Counted from the first letter of the stretch, positions 1 to 10,007 are shown. The stretch: 64,000 nt of DNA from Christiangramia forsetii KT0803 (GCF_000060345.1 NC_008571.1:2480001-2544000), one strand, 5' to 3'. The notes: generated by a model from the letters alone, not told the origin. A program made the numbers and translations.

Positions 1-1
1 C

Positions 2-742
2 GTTAATAAGAATTATGAAGGACTGGCAGAGCCTCTAAATGTACTTGCCTACCGCTTAATGCAGGAGGACAACGATCTTAAAGGAGCAGAAACATTATTT
101 CTGGCTCAAATAGAAGAATATCCGGAAGAAGCAAACCCATACGATTCTTATTCTGATGTACTTTTAGAGATGGACAAAAAGGACGAAGCTGTGAAATATA
201 TTGAAAAATCACTGGCAATCGCTGAAAAAACGAACCACGAGGAGAATGACCTAATCATAGAAGCAGGAAAAGCTAAAAAAGCTATTCTGCAAAACAAGGA
301 CAAACAGCTCAACTTTTTAGTAGGAAACTGGGATAATGAAACTAAAATCTTTCAAAACGGAGAGGAAGTTAATAATTCAAAAAGCTCAAATAACATTTCG
401 TTTGATACCGGAGGTTCTATAATGATTGTGGATCATGATGATGGAAACGACAAACCATGTTGTAAACGAGTGATGGTCTATAATCCTGTTGATGATAATT
501 TCGATGTGGCCTTTATGAATAGAAATCAGCCAAACGGCATAAATAATTCAACAATGTCTTTAAAAGAAATCGAGCCTGATCATTATGAAATGATCGAGAG
601 ATATACCAACAATGAAGATGAAATGGTTGAAGTGAAGCATGATATTATGAAAAAAGCAGATCAGGTTGAATGGATAACTTATAACTCCAGCGATTCGGGA
701 TGGGAAAAAGTAAGAACTATGAATTTAAAAAAGAAAGAATAA
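2..742 (+). CDS. TPR-containing protein, 5' end cut off by window
   Basis: The frame is open from base 2, so the first Met at 59 is probably internal and the gene starts outside the window. About 246 residues are visible. The first ~80 look like tetratricopeptide helices (alternating Ala/Leu helices with a DEAVKYIEKSL-type repeat). The C-terminal ~145 residues start with LNFLVGNWDNE, which resembles DUF1579-like beta-barrel domains, and contain a CC pair in DKPCCKR. TPRs usually mediate protein contacts. The role is unknown, and the domain call rests on pattern only. A large inverted repeat follows the stop. Confidence 0.7.
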   Translation, partial: VNKNYEGLAEPLNVLAYRLMQEDNDLKGAETLFLAQIEEYPEEANPYDSYSDVLLEMDKKDEAVKYIEKSLAIAEKTNHEENDLIIEAGKAKKAILQNKDKQLNFLVGNWDNETKIFQNGEEVNNSKSSNNISFDTGGSIMIVDHDDGNDKPCCKRVMVYNPVDDNFDVAFMNRNQPNGINNSTMSLKEIEPDHYEMIERYTNNEDEMVEVKHDIMKKADQVEWITYNSSDSGWEKVRTMNLKKKE

Positions 743-772
743 AATTTAAATTTTCAGTATAGAAAAGAAGAA

Positions 773-906
773 GAGACTGTCTAAAAGGCGAAAGAACTTC
801 ATCCTAATCTTGTTTCAGAATTTTAACAAATTGCTATTCACTACATGTTAGAAGCCTGAAACAAGTTCAGTTTGACGAAAAAGGGGCTTTTAGACAGTCC
901 CTTTTT
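773..906 (+). repeat. Long inverted-repeat element, probable terminator
   Basis: Perfect 13-bp arms (775-787 and 887-899, GACTGTCTAAAAG and its complement) enclose ~100 bases and are followed by a T run. The interior carries the CTGAAACAAGTTCAG-type words seen in the other intergenic repeats of this window. It fills most of the gap between the TPR gene and pheT. Confidence 0.7.
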
Positions 907-965
907 TATGAAAATAGTTTAGAACAAAATTATTTTTCAGATTATGACAAAACCATTCGTAATAC

Positions 966-973
966 TATCTTTG
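966..973 (+). promoter_or_regulatory. Candidate -7 element for pheT
   Basis: TATCTTTG fits the Bacteroidota -7 consensus TAnnTTTG and lies 20 bases before the pheT start. No clear TTG -33 element is seen. Confidence 0.4.
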
Positions 974-993
974 CTGCCTGAAAAAGATTATCC

Positions 994-3420
994 ATGAAGA
1001 TTTCATATAACTGGCTAAAACAGTTCATTAAACTACCTGAAGAATCAGAGAAAACCGGAGAATTGTTAACCGACCTTGGGCTTGAAGTTGAGGGAATCTC
1101 AAGTTTTCAAAGTGTTAAGGGAGGCCTTGAAGGGATTGTAGTTGGCCACGTGCTTAGTTGTGAAGCACACCCTAATGCTGACAGATTAAAGCTTACAAAG
1201 CTGAATATTGGCAATGGCGAAGAGGTTCAAATAGTTTGTGGAGCACCAAATATTGGAGCTGGACAAAAAGTTCCTGTAGCTACTATAGGCACTGTACTTT
1301 ATGATGAAAAAGGAGAATCCTGGGAGATAAAAAAAGGGAAGATTCGTGGAGAAGCTAGCTATGGAATGATATGTTCAGAAAAAGAACTGGGCTTAGGCCA
1401 AAGCCATGAAGGTATTATGGTGATGGATAATGAACTGGTTCCGGGAACCCAGGTAGCAGATATTTTTGAAGTAGAGAATGATGAGGTTTTTGAAATTGGC
1501 TTAACTCCAAACCGGGCAGATGCCATGAGCCACTGGGGCGTTGCCAGAGATCTTAAAGCAGGTTATCAGCAAATGGGTAAACATTTGGAATTAATCACTC
1601 CTTCGGTGAGTAGCTTTCATGTGGATAGCCGTAGTCTGAAAATTCAGATAAAAGTAGATGATTCAAATTTAGCGCCCAGATATTGCGGCGTTACCTTATC
1701 TGAGGTTAAAGTAGGGGAATCTCCAAAATGGCTTCAAAACAGGCTCAAGGCAATTGGTCTCACTCCAAAGAATAACGTGGTGGATGCTACTAATTTTGTA
1801 ATGCATGAACTGGGACAGCCACTGCACGCTTTTGATGCAGGTAAAATAGCCGGAAACGAGATCAATGTAAAAACTCTAAAAGGTGGAACTAAATTTACCA
1901 CTCTTGATGAGGTGGAAAGAGAATTGCACGAAGAGGACCTTATGATCTGTGATGCAGAAAAACCTCTTTGTATTGCTGGTGTTTTTGGAGGAATAGGAAG
2001 TGGTGTGACTGAAAACACTACTCAGATATTTTTAGAGAGTGCCTATTTTAATCCTGTTAGCGTTCGTAAGACTGCTAAAAGACATGCGATAAATACCGAT
2101 GCTTCTTTCAGGTTTGAAAGAGGAATAGATATAAATTCAGTAGAATTTGCACTAAAACGAGCAGCACTATTGATAACAGAAATTGCAGGCGGCGAAATCA
2201 CCAGTGATATTGACGATCTGTTTTTTAAGAAAATAGAAGATTTCCAGGTGTTCTTAACTTTCGAGAAGGTTAATAAACTTATCGGTGAAAACCTGGAAGA
2301 AGAAACTATTAAATCTATTCTTGCTTCTCTGGAGATCCGAGTAAATAATGTCACCGAAACCGGGATGGGACTCACCATTCCTTCATACCGCGTAGACGTT
2401 CAGCGTGAATCTGATGTCATTGAAGAGATCCTTAGAGTCTATGGATATAACAATATTAAATTTGGAGATAAACTTAGCCTTTCTGTAGCAAACTCTTCAA
2501 AATTTGAGGATTATAAGATACAAAACCTTATCGCTAATCAGTTAATTGGTCAGGGTTTCTATGAAACTATGGCAAATTCGCTTACCACCGCAAAATATAA
2601 TAGGTTAAGTGAGGAATTAAAAGATGAATATCAGGTTGAAATGCTTAATCCCTTAAGCCAGGATCTTTCAGTTCTAAGACAAAGCATGTTATTCTCGGGA
2701 CTTGAAGCGATAAGCTATAATATTAATAGAAAAAGAAATAATCTAAAGATCTTCGAATTTGGAAAAACCTATCATTCTTTTGTGGGTGGAAGGGAAGAAA
2801 ACAAACACCTTACCCTATTCATTTCTGGCGAAAGAACTTCCGAAAGCTGGAATAGCGTTACTGGTAACGGAAATTTCTTTTATTTAAAAGGAGCGATTAC
2901 TTCTATTTTTGAAAAATTAGGCCTTAGTGATTTGAAGAGTAAAGCTGCAAAAAGTGATATTTTTTCTGAAGGCCTTCAAATAAGTGGTAAAAAAGCCAAA
3001 CTGGTTCAATTTGGAGTAGTTAAAAGATCAATTCTGAAAAATTTCGATATTGAGCAAGAAGTAGTTTTTGCTGATTTTAACTGGGACGAGGTAATTGATG
3101 CCGTTAGACAACAGAAAAAAAGCTTCTCTTCTATTCCAAAATATCCTAGTGTAAGGAGAGATTTTGCGCTGCTTTTAGACCAATCTGTTAGTTATGATGA
3201 GATTGAACAAATCGCCAGGCAAACTGAAAAGAAAATGTTGACAAAAGTTAATCTTTTCGATGTTTACGAGGGGAAAAATCTTCCGGAAGGCAAAAAGAGT
3301 TATGCAGTAAGTTTTGTATTTCAGGATGAACACAAAACACTTACAGACAAACAGGTTGATAAAATGATGAGCAAGCTTCAGTATCGATTTGAAAAAGAAC
3401 TTAAAGCTGAGTTGAGATAA
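994..3420 (+). CDS. pheT: Phenylalanine--tRNA ligase beta subunit
   Basis: 808 residues, the normal length for bacterial PheT. It pairs with PheS in an alpha2beta2 enzyme that charges tRNA-Phe in the cytoplasm. In order: an N-terminal region starting MKISYNWLKQF; an EMAP/tRNA-binding OB fold at about 40-150 (AHPNADRLKL); a B3/B4 editing domain around 210-390; B5 around 405-475; and a C-terminal ferredoxin-fold anticodon-binding domain from about 715 (YPSVRRDFALLL). pheS is not adjacent here, which is common in this phylum. A strong terminator follows. Confidence 0.97.
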   Translation: MKISYNWLKQFIKLPEESEKTGELLTDLGLEVEGISSFQSVKGGLEGIVVGHVLSCEAHPNADRLKLTKLNIGNGEEVQIVCGAPNIGAGQKVPVATIGTVLYDEKGESWEIKKGKIRGEASYGMICSEKELGLGQSHEGIMVMDNELVPGTQVADIFEVENDEVFEIGLTPNRADAMSHWGVARDLKAGYQQMGKHLELITPSVSSFHVDSRSLKIQIKVDDSNLAPRYCGVTLSEVKVGESPKWLQNRLKAIGLTPKNNVVDATNFVMHELGQPLHAFDAGKIAGNEINVKTLKGGTKFTTLDEVERELHEEDLMICDAEKPLCIAGVFGGIGSGVTENTTQIFLESAYFNPVSVRKTAKRHAINTDASFRFERGIDINSVEFALKRAALLITEIAGGEITSDIDDLFFKKIEDFQVFLTFEKVNKLIGENLEEETIKSILASLEIRVNNVTETGMGLTIPSYRVDVQRESDVIEEILRVYGYNNIKFGDKLSLSVANSSKFEDYKIQNLIANQLIGQGFYETMANSLTTAKYNRLSEELKDEYQVEMLNPLSQDLSVLRQSMLFSGLEAISYNINRKRNNLKIFEFGKTYHSFVGGREENKHLTLFISGERTSESWNSVTGNGNFFYLKGAITSIFEKLGLSDLKSKAAKSDIFSEGLQISGKKAKLVQFGVVKRSILKNFDIEQEVVFADFNWDEVIDAVRQQKKSFSSIPKYPSVRRDFALLLDQSVSYDEIEQIARQTEKKMLTKVNLFDVYEGKNLPEGKKSYAVSFVFQDEHKTLTDKQVDKMMSKLQYRFEKELKAELR

Positions 3421-3455
3421 TATATTCTATTGAAATTGGAAATATAGGTAAACAT

Positions 3456-3485
3456 AAAAACCCGATGCAAAAGCATCGGGTTTTT
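3456..3485. terminator. Bidirectional terminator between pheT and DUF4136 gene
   Basis: The 13-bp stem AAAAACCCGATGC/GCATCGGGTTTTT has a 4-base AAAA loop and T runs on both strands. It separates two convergent genes. Confidence 0.9.
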
Positions 3486-3508
3486 GTTTAGGGTATAATT
3501 AATTGAAC

Positions 3509-4087
3509 TTAATAAAGTTCTTTAAATATATCGTCTACATATTCCCTGACCTCGCGATCTATTCTTTTCTTTTCGATAGTTTCGTCAGTAGATCCTCTCC
3601 ATAAAATTTCATTGGTTCTTCTATCTATAAAATCGATTACTATAGATCTTTCTTTATAAGGGATCTGGCTAACACGAGGTCCGTTGATTCTTTGGATCGT
3701 AAAATAATTATCATACATAACATCCTGATAATATGGCCCTATGTAAAAACCAGGACGATAATAAGGATAATTGGTATAAACTGGATTAGCATTTACAGCT
3801 ACCTTCTCGTCAAACATTGGGTGAACGTGTATTAGGACATCAGGCTGCAATTTATCCAGACGAAATCCATTCTCACGCATATTTGCATTGATGGTTTCAA
3901 TTATATTTTGATTAATTGCATCATTATTAAAATCCCTGCTAATTATCGTGTCCTTATTTGGCAGGTAAGCATAAGAGTCATAGGATTTTAATTTTTTGAC
4001 ATCATTCTTAGCGGTGGGACTACTAGATCCACAAGAAGCAATTAGTACCGTTACCAGAATTAATAAATTTATTTTTAAAAATTTCAT
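3509..4087 (-). CDS. DUF4136 family lipoprotein
   Basis: Envelope lipoprotein of about 192 residues. I chose the ATG at 4087, giving MKFLKINLL and then the lipobox IASC with the lipidated Cys about 20 residues in. The longer reading frame begins with a TTG that overlaps a promoter-like TATTTTG. The mature part has a YAYLPN motif near its start, a Tyr/Pro-rich middle and a C-terminal block with VIDFIDRRTNEILWRG, typical of DUF4136, which is frequent in Bacteroidota. The function is unknown. It is convergent with pheT. Confidence 0.8.
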   Translation of the reverse strand: MKFLKINLLILVTVLIASCGSSSPTAKNDVKKLKSYDSYAYLPNKDTIISRDFNNDAINQNIIETINANMRENGFRLDKLQPDVLIHVHPMFDEKVAVNANPVYTNYPYYRPGFYIGPYYQDVMYDNYFTIQRINGPRVSQIPYKERSIVIDFIDRRTNEILWRGSTDETIEKKRIDREVREYVDDIFKELY

Positions 4088-4173
4088 AGCATTAAAATTT
4101 TTTATTTTATTCAAAATAGCCTTTAGGTATTCAACAAAAAAGACTTTTAGTTAGTTTGACTTTTATTTAACGG

Positions 4174-4196
4174 AAAAAGCGGCATTAAGCCGCTTT
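4174..4196 (-). terminator. Terminator of the fasciclin gene
   Basis: AAAGCGGC/GCCGCTTT stem with a 5-base loop. On the minus strand it is followed by five T. It lies just past the stop of the fasciclin-domain gene. Confidence 0.8.
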
Positions 4197-4217
4197 CGCA
4201 AATAAATCAATTGATTC

Positions 4218-4784
4218 CTATTTAGATGGGAGTAATACGGTATCAATAACATGAATCACACCATTAGATTGATTAACATCAGCTATAGTTACCGTTGCAA
4301 CATTTCCAGCCGCATCCTTTAGTTTGACTTTATCTCCATCTAACATAGCAGAAATCTTAGCCCCATTAACCGTTGTAAAAGTTGCCTTACCATTTCCTTT
4401 TTTTATAGCCATCATCACATCTTTAGCCTTGAAATCACCGGCAAGTACGTGGTACGTTAAAACAGACTGAAGTTTCTTTTGATTCTCTTCTTTCAACAAT
4501 GTTTCAACTGTTCCAGCAGGAAGTGCTTCAAAAGCAGCATTTGTTGGTGCGAAAACTGTAAAAGGTCCTTCACTTTGCAGAATCTCTACAAGATCGGCTG
4601 CTTTTACAGCGGCAACCAATGTTGTATGATCTTTTGAGTTTATAGCGTTCTCAACAATATTCTTGGAAGGATACATCTCTGCGCCACCCACCATTTTTGT
4701 TTTAGCCATATCTCCCTGACCAAAGGCAAACGTTCCTGCAAAAAGGAACATACTTAAAACAGTAAAAATTCTTAGATTTTTCAT
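4218..4784 (-). CDS. Secreted fasciclin (FAS1) domain protein
   Basis: 188 residues with a Sec signal peptide (MKNLRIFTV..., cleavage likely after AFG or AFGQ around residue 22) and one FAS1 domain at about 40-186. Both FAS1 signatures are visible: GPFTVFAPTNAAFEALP and the closing GVIHVIDTVLLP. FAS1 domains are small adhesion-like beta folds; bacterial single-domain forms are secreted or periplasmic and their ligands are mostly unknown. The gene stands alone with its own terminator. Confidence 0.92.
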   Translation of the reverse strand: MKNLRIFTVLSMFLFAGTFAFGQGDMAKTKMVGGAEMYPSKNIVENAINSKDHTTLVAAVKAADLVEILQSEGPFTVFAPTNAAFEALPAGTVETLLKEENQKKLQSVLTYHVLAGDFKAKDVMMAIKKGNGKATFTTVNGAKISAMLDGDKVKLKDAAGNVATVTIADVNQSNGVIHVIDTVLLPSK

Positions 4785-4954
4785 AATGTAGATTTAGTTA
4801 TTTATAGTGAAAGTTACGAGCAAGGTTCTTAGACGGTTTTTAATAGCTTGCTAATTGGCTTAAGATTAACAACTAAAAAAAGAGCTTTTATGTAAAAAAA
4901 GTAATTGTAATTCAAATCTTAATTGTCTAATTTAGTGGAGCTAAAGAGAAGAAA

Positions 4955-5680
4955 ATGAAGTTGATATTTCCCCGCACCGATATTAGAAAACAACTCCTTA
5001 AAGTTAGAAACAAAAACTTCAAGGAAGATCAAATCCTGAAACAGGTAACTGCCATTTTAGCTGAGGCGCAAGCTAAAGATGATATCGTATTGAAAGAATT
5101 ACAGCAGGAAAGTAACGTAAACGAGAACGATTTTGATATTGACCTTCTAGAATCCGATCGCATATTTCATGTGAATGATATCTATACCATCTGCATTAAT
5201 TATAGACTGAGATTTTTAGACACCCGTTTTTTTAAATCCAAAATACCATACGAAGCTTTGATGGAAATCAAAAAGTTAGAGCAGACCCATAAAATTTCCC
5301 TTAAAGGATTTAAAATTATTGCGCCATCCAGCCTATTTAAATTAGAAAACGCGGATGATCCGTTGCTATTTGCTCCTATCGGGAATGACTATTATTATCT
5401 AATTCACAAATGGGGGAATGATCTTCATCCATTTCGCAAACTCCTAATGTGGCCATTTAAAACACTGGAGAATTTCGCCGTCTTTCTTCTAGCCACAAGT
5501 TTTTTAACTGCCTTACTTATTCCAGAGGGTCTTTTTACTCCACAGCAAACTACTACTCAATTCTTTATGATCTTCTTTTTTGTATTTAAGTGGTTTGCAG
5601 GCTTATCTATCTTTTATGGTTTTAAAATGGGTAAAAATTTCAGTACAGAGATTTGGAACAGCAAATTTTATAACGCTTAA
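4955..5680 (+). CDS. Membrane protein of unknown function
   Basis: 241 residues with no signal peptide. The first ~165 look soluble, with an early amphipathic region (KQLLKVRNKNFKEDQ). Two hydrophobic helices follow, near 175-193 and 203-222, and the tail returns to the cytoplasm if the N-terminus is inside. The pattern of a soluble domain followed by two membrane helices is all I can say. I do not recognise a family. The 5'-flank is AT-rich without a Shine-Dalgarno. It starts a run with the two small genes downstream. Confidence 0.7.
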   Translation: MKLIFPRTDIRKQLLKVRNKNFKEDQILKQVTAILAEAQAKDDIVLKELQQESNVNENDFDIDLLESDRIFHVNDIYTICINYRLRFLDTRFFKSKIPYEALMEIKKLEQTHKISLKGFKIIAPSSLFKLENADDPLLFAPIGNDYYYLIHKWGNDLHPFRKLLMWPFKTLENFAVFLLATSFLTALLIPEGLFTPQQTTTQFFMIFFFVFKWFAGLSIFYGFKMGKNFSTEIWNSKFYNA

Positions 5681-5751
5681 GTTAATTTCAGACTAAAAAA
5701 TTACCATAGCCTGTAGCTTATTTGTAATTTAGATAGCTAAACTAGTATACA

Positions 5752-5994
5752 ATGAGTGAAGAAGAAAAATATAGAAGAGTTTACACCGGTCCAAATACAA
5801 ACGTTCAATATCTTCAGGAGTTATTTGAAAAATCAGGGATACATTCCCGGGTTAGAAACGATTTTGAATCCAGTATAAGGGCAGGTTTTGGCTCCACGCC
5901 GGGACAGGTTTTATTATTCGTTTTTAAAAAGGATTACGAAGAAGCTGTGAAAATTGCGAAAACTACTTTCCCTAAAGATTTTGACAATGCATAA
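5752..5994 (+). CDS. DUF2007-type small protein
   Basis: 80 residues. The layout (YTGPNTNVQYLQELFEKSGI near the start, then LLFVFKKDYEEAVKIAK) matches DUF2007, often labelled putative signal-transducing protein, an alpha/beta ferredoxin-like fold. No experimental role is known to me. It overlaps the next small membrane-protein gene by 8 bases, suggesting translational coupling. Confidence 0.75.
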   Translation: MSEEEKYRRVYTGPNTNVQYLQELFEKSGIHSRVRNDFESSIRAGFGSTPGQVLLFVFKKDYEEAVKIAKTTFPKDFDNA

Positions 5995-6196
5995 TCAGGA
6001 AATAGATACAGAGAACCAACAACCTAAAAAGAATATTTGGAACTTAGTATTGGGAATAGTTTTTTTGGGATACGGAAGTTTTAGACTTTATCAAAAAACA
6101 CAATTGCAGGAATCTGATACCTTCGGAATTATTTTAGCTGTTGGCTTTATAATTTTTGGGATATACGATCTATACAAATATTTTAAAGGAGTATAG
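5987..6196 (+). CDS. Small two-helix membrane protein
   Basis: 69 residues from the ATG at 5987 (MHNQEIDTE), which overlaps the stop of the preceding gene by 8 bases. The longer reading frame runs back inside that gene and is less likely. Two hydrophobic helices (about 17-33 and 45-62) with a basic LYKYFKG end suggest a helical hairpin in the inner membrane. The family is not recognised. Confidence 0.7.
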   Translation: MHNQEIDTENQQPKKNIWNLVLGIVFLGYGSFRLYQKTQLQESDTFGIILAVGFIIFGIYDLYKYFKGV

Positions 6197-6241
6197 AAAG
6201 AAGGCTGTTTAAAACAGTTACTTTAAAAAGCCTCTATATTT

Positions 6242-7252
6242 TTACCATTTTATTATTGCACTACCCCAGGTAAAACCGCTACCAAAAGCTGCAAGTACAA
6301 CAACATCTTCATCTTTCACTTTCCCTTCTTCCCAGGCTTCGGTTAATGCAATAGGGATGGATGCCGCTGTTGTATTTCCGTATTTCTGAATATTGTTATA
6401 AACTTGATCGTCTGAAAGTTTGAATTTCTGCTGAACAAATTGGGAAATTCTAAGATTCGCCTGATGTGGAACAAGCATATCAATATCTGAAACTTCCAAG
6501 CCGTTCGCTTTTAATCCTTCATTTATAACTTCAGAAAATCGTTGAATAGCATTTTTAAATACAAACTGTCCATTCATATAAGGATAATATGGAATATCAT
6601 CACCCTGAGGGTTTTCAGCTATAATCTCCGGCACCCAGTGATTGGTGCTTGGTCCCTTTAAAGATAATTCCAATGCATGTTTTCCTTCAGAATGTAAATG
6701 CGTGGAAAGAATTCCCTGACCATTATGATCGCTTCTTGTTAAAACGGCAGCTCCTGCCCCATCCCCAAAGATTACCGAAACTGAACGTCCTCTATCGGTA
6801 AAATCGAGTCCCCCGCTATGGTTTTCACTTCCTATAACCAAAACATTTTTATACATCCCGGTTTTAATGAACTGATCGGCCACTGAAATTGCGTAGATAA
6901 ATCCGCTACACTGATTACGTACATCTAATGCGGGGCAGGTATCTATTTCTAGCATTTCCTGAACCTGAACTCCACATCCAGGGAAATAATAATCGGGACT
7001 TAAAGTGGCAAAAACGATTAAATCTATATCGTCTTTTGAAATTTTTGAACGTTCCAAAGCAATTTTAGCAGCTTTCACGCCCATACTTGCTGTAGTATTG
7101 CCATCTCCTTTCTTAATATGCCGGCGTTCTTTTATTCCAGTACGTTCTGTTATCCACTCATCATTGGTGTCCATTTTTTTAGACAGATCATCATTAGTGA
7201 CAACATTCTCTGGTACATATTTTCCTAATCCTGCAATTTTGGTTTGATACAT
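6242..7252 (-). CDS. 3-oxoacyl-ACP synthase III family (FabH-like ketosynthase)
   Basis: 336 residues with a thiolase-fold ketosynthase layout. The catalytic triad is readable: Cys115 in NQCSGF, His263 in VPHQANLRI and Asn293 in YGNTTAAS. FabH enzymes condense an acyl-CoA with malonyl-ACP to begin fatty-acid synthesis. The gene is not next to fabD, plsX or acpP, so it may be a paralogue with another primer specificity rather than the housekeeping enzyme. An ATG start after an AT-rich leader with a TACATTTTG-like box fits. Confidence 0.88.
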   Translation of the reverse strand: MYQTKIAGLGKYVPENVVTNDDLSKKMDTNDEWITERTGIKERRHIKKGDGNTTASMGVKAAKIALERSKISKDDIDLIVFATLSPDYYFPGCGVQVQEMLEIDTCPALDVRNQCSGFIYAISVADQFIKTGMYKNVLVIGSENHSGGLDFTDRGRSVSVIFGDGAGAAVLTRSDHNGQGILSTHLHSEGKHALELSLKGPSTNHWVPEIIAENPQGDDIPYYPYMNGQFVFKNAIQRFSEVINEGLKANGLEVSDIDMLVPHQANLRISQFVQQKFKLSDDQVYNNIQKYGNTTAASIPIALTEAWEEGKVKDEDVVVLAAFGSGFTWGSAIIKW

Positions 7253-7387
7253 GGACGATTTATTATGATATTAAAAATTATTCTTATTAAATTTAAGCAA
7301 AATGTAAAAAAATAGACGCGCAATATAATAAACATTAACATTCCAGATGTATCTGCCGTCCTTAAACTTTCATCTAAAATTCTATTT

Positions 7388-9856
7388 ATGAAACGATTTT
7401 TTATTTGTCTTTCAGCTATGTTCCTGTTTGTTTCGGGAATGTTCGCCCAGGAAAACCTTGATTATCAGAAACCACCCAAAGAGATCCTGGAACTAATTGA
7501 TGTGCCACTTGCTCCTGCAACTCTTATAGACAGTGATGCCGAAATGATGATCTTTCTATATCGAGATCAGTTTAAAAGTATAGCAGAACTCAGTGAAGAA
7601 GAAATGCGACTGGGGGGTTTAAGAATTAATCCCGTTACCAATATTAACAGCCGGGCAAGATACTACAACGACTTAAAGGTTAAGCCTGTAGATGGAAATC
7701 AGCCTATAGAGGTTACAGGTCTTCCTGAGGCACCGAGACTTACAAACTTTAGCTGGTCTCCAGATGAATCCATGATCGCTTTTACCCATACTACCGATAA
7801 AGGAGTAGAACTTTGGGTATTAAACATCGAAAATGCCTCGGCAAAGAAACTAACCGAAGGAACCCTGAATGCTAATATGAGAAGTACTATTAACTGGTTT
7901 AGAGATAATTCTGCTTTATTAGTTACCATGCTTCCCACCGACAGAGAAAAGTTAATTGACGCTGAAACTTCTGTACCCACAGGCCCTACCATTTCGGTGA
8001 GTGATGGAAAAGAAGCTCAGAACAGAACTTATCAGGATCTGCTCAAAAATCCCAATGATGAATACAATTTTGAACAACTTGCGAGATCTGCATTGATTAA
8101 AGTTAATTTAGACGGAACTACTTCTAAATGGATGGCTCCTAAGATGTACAGTGATATTTCCTTTTCGCCAGATGGAAAATATGTGATGATAACCAATATT
8201 AAAAAACCATTTTCATATCTGGTTCCGTATTATAGGTTTCCTTCTGAAACAACTATATATGATGCTTCAGGAAATTTGGTCAATATGATCAATGATGTCC
8301 CACTTATTGAAGATCTTCCTAAAGGTTTTATGGCAGAACGTGAGGGAAAAAGAGATTTTCAATGGCGGGATGACAAACCAGCCACTTTAGTGTATGTAAC
8401 TGCCCTGGATGGTGGAGATCCTGAAGTGGAAGCTGAATACAGAGATGAATTTTTTCAAATAGAAGCACCCTTCAAAGGCAATGGAAAATCTATTTTGAAG
8501 GTTAAAAATCGCGGAAGCAGGATTTTATGGGGAGATGATGAAATAGCACTGGCTACTGACTACTGGTGGAATACTAGAAACACGAAAACATATGTTTTTA
8601 ATCCTTCAGACTCTTCAGAAGATCCAGAAATCATTTTTGACAGAAATTACCAGGATGTTTATAACGATCCGGGAAGTTTTGTCACGACCAAAAATAAATT
8701 CGGAAGAAATATTCTAAAACTTGATGATGAGAACGCGTTTTTATTAGGTTCCGGTTTTACAGAAGAGGGACAATATCCATTTGTAGATAAAATTGATCTT
8801 GAAAATGGGAAAACTAAAAGATTATATCAATCTAAATTCGAAGATAAAAAAGAAAGTCTTGTAGAAGCACTGGATATAGAAGATGGAAAAATTTTAGTTA
8901 GAATTGAAGCCTCTACAGAATATCCTAATTATTACATACGAGATATAAACTCAGATGATAAATTAACTCAGATCACCTCGTTTGAAAACCCTTTCAAAAG
9001 TCTGGAAGATGTCAGCAAAGAAGTGATCACATACAAACGTGATGACGGTCTGGAACTGAATGCTACTTTATATCTTCCCGCCGGTTACGACAAAGAGAAC
9101 CCCGAAAAGTTACCAATGTTGATGTGGGCTTATCCACGTGAATTTAAAGATAAAAATTCCGCTTCTCAGAATACATCTAATGCAAATGATTTCACGTATC
9201 CTTATTACGGTTCTCCTATTTACTGGGTCAACCTGGGATATGTTGTCTTAGATGATGCTTCTTTCCCAATTGTAGGTGAAGGAGATGAGGAGCCTAATGA
9301 TACTTTTAGAAAGCAATTGGTAGCTAATGGAAAGGCGGCTATAGATGCAGTGGACGAAATGGGATATGTAGACAGAGACAGGGTTGCTGTTGGAGGCCAT
9401 AGTTATGGTGCATTTATGACCGCTAATTTATTGTCACATTCAGATCTTTTTGCTGCAGGAATTGCGAGGAGTGGCGCTTACAACAGAACGCTTACGCCTT
9501 TCGGGTTCCAAAGTGAGGAAAGAAGTTATTGGGAAGCTCCGGAGGTCTATAATACCATGTCCCCGTTTATGCATACCGACAAGATGAAAACACCGCTACT
9601 ACTTATTCATGGAGAAGCAGATAATAATTCCGGAACTTATCCTATGCAAAGTGAGCGTTATTTTAATGCTTTAAAAGGATTAGGTGCAACAGCAAGGCTG
9701 GTGATGCTTCCCAAAGAAAGTCATGGATATAGCGCAAAGGAATCTGTATTACATGTGTTATGGGAACAAAATCAATGGCTGGAGAAATATGTAAAGAACA
9801 GAAATTTAGAAGATGAAGATCAAGAGGAAATGCCTGAAGAAAGTTTGAAGAATTAA
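7388..9856 (+). CDS. Secreted S9 family prolyl-oligopeptidase-like peptidase
   Basis: 822 residues with a signal peptide (cleavage near FAQ, residue 21). Residues ~100-560 have WSPDESMIAF and FSPDGKYVMI repeats, as in the beta-propeller of S9 peptidases. The C-terminal alpha/beta-hydrolase domain carries Ser672 in GGHSYGAF, Asp745 in HGEADNNSG and His779 in ESHGY, so the triad is complete. It most resembles the glutamyl-endopeptidase-like S9 group seen in Bacteroidota and plants. It probably acts in the periplasm on peptides. The acidic tail (EDEDQEEMPEE) is unusual. Confidence 0.9.
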   Translation: MKRFFICLSAMFLFVSGMFAQENLDYQKPPKEILELIDVPLAPATLIDSDAEMMIFLYRDQFKSIAELSEEEMRLGGLRINPVTNINSRARYYNDLKVKPVDGNQPIEVTGLPEAPRLTNFSWSPDESMIAFTHTTDKGVELWVLNIENASAKKLTEGTLNANMRSTINWFRDNSALLVTMLPTDREKLIDAETSVPTGPTISVSDGKEAQNRTYQDLLKNPNDEYNFEQLARSALIKVNLDGTTSKWMAPKMYSDISFSPDGKYVMITNIKKPFSYLVPYYRFPSETTIYDASGNLVNMINDVPLIEDLPKGFMAEREGKRDFQWRDDKPATLVYVTALDGGDPEVEAEYRDEFFQIEAPFKGNGKSILKVKNRGSRILWGDDEIALATDYWWNTRNTKTYVFNPSDSSEDPEIIFDRNYQDVYNDPGSFVTTKNKFGRNILKLDDENAFLLGSGFTEEGQYPFVDKIDLENGKTKRLYQSKFEDKKESLVEALDIEDGKILVRIEASTEYPNYYIRDINSDDKLTQITSFENPFKSLEDVSKEVITYKRDDGLELNATLYLPAGYDKENPEKLPMLMWAYPREFKDKNSASQNTSNANDFTYPYYGSPIYWVNLGYVVLDDASFPIVGEGDEEPNDTFRKQLVANGKAAIDAVDEMGYVDRDRVAVGGHSYGAFMTANLLSHSDLFAAGIARSGAYNRTLTPFGFQSEERSYWEAPEVYNTMSPFMHTDKMKTPLLLIHGEADNNSGTYPMQSERYFNALKGLGATARLVMLPKESHGYSAKESVLHVLWEQNQWLEKYVKNRNLEDEDQEEMPEESLKN

Positions 9857-9880
9857 TAAAATCAACTCTGATTAATAAAA

Positions 9881-10007
9881 GAGGCTGTCTAAAAATTAAA
9901 TATCGTCATCCTGAATTTATTTCAGGATCTATAGATTACCAGTTTAAATTGGAAACTGAAACGAGTTCAGCTTGACGAAAAAGCAATTTTTAGATGGCCT
10001 CTTTTTC
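9881..10007. repeat. Long inverted-repeat element between convergent genes
   Basis: Arms 9881-9897 and 9985-10001 (GAGGCTGTCTAAAAATT against its complement, two mismatches) enclose TCGTCATCCTGAATTTATTTCAGGATC-type sequence. It belongs to the same family as the element at 773-906 and ends in a T run, so it probably terminates transcription from the S9 peptidase gene. Confidence 0.65.
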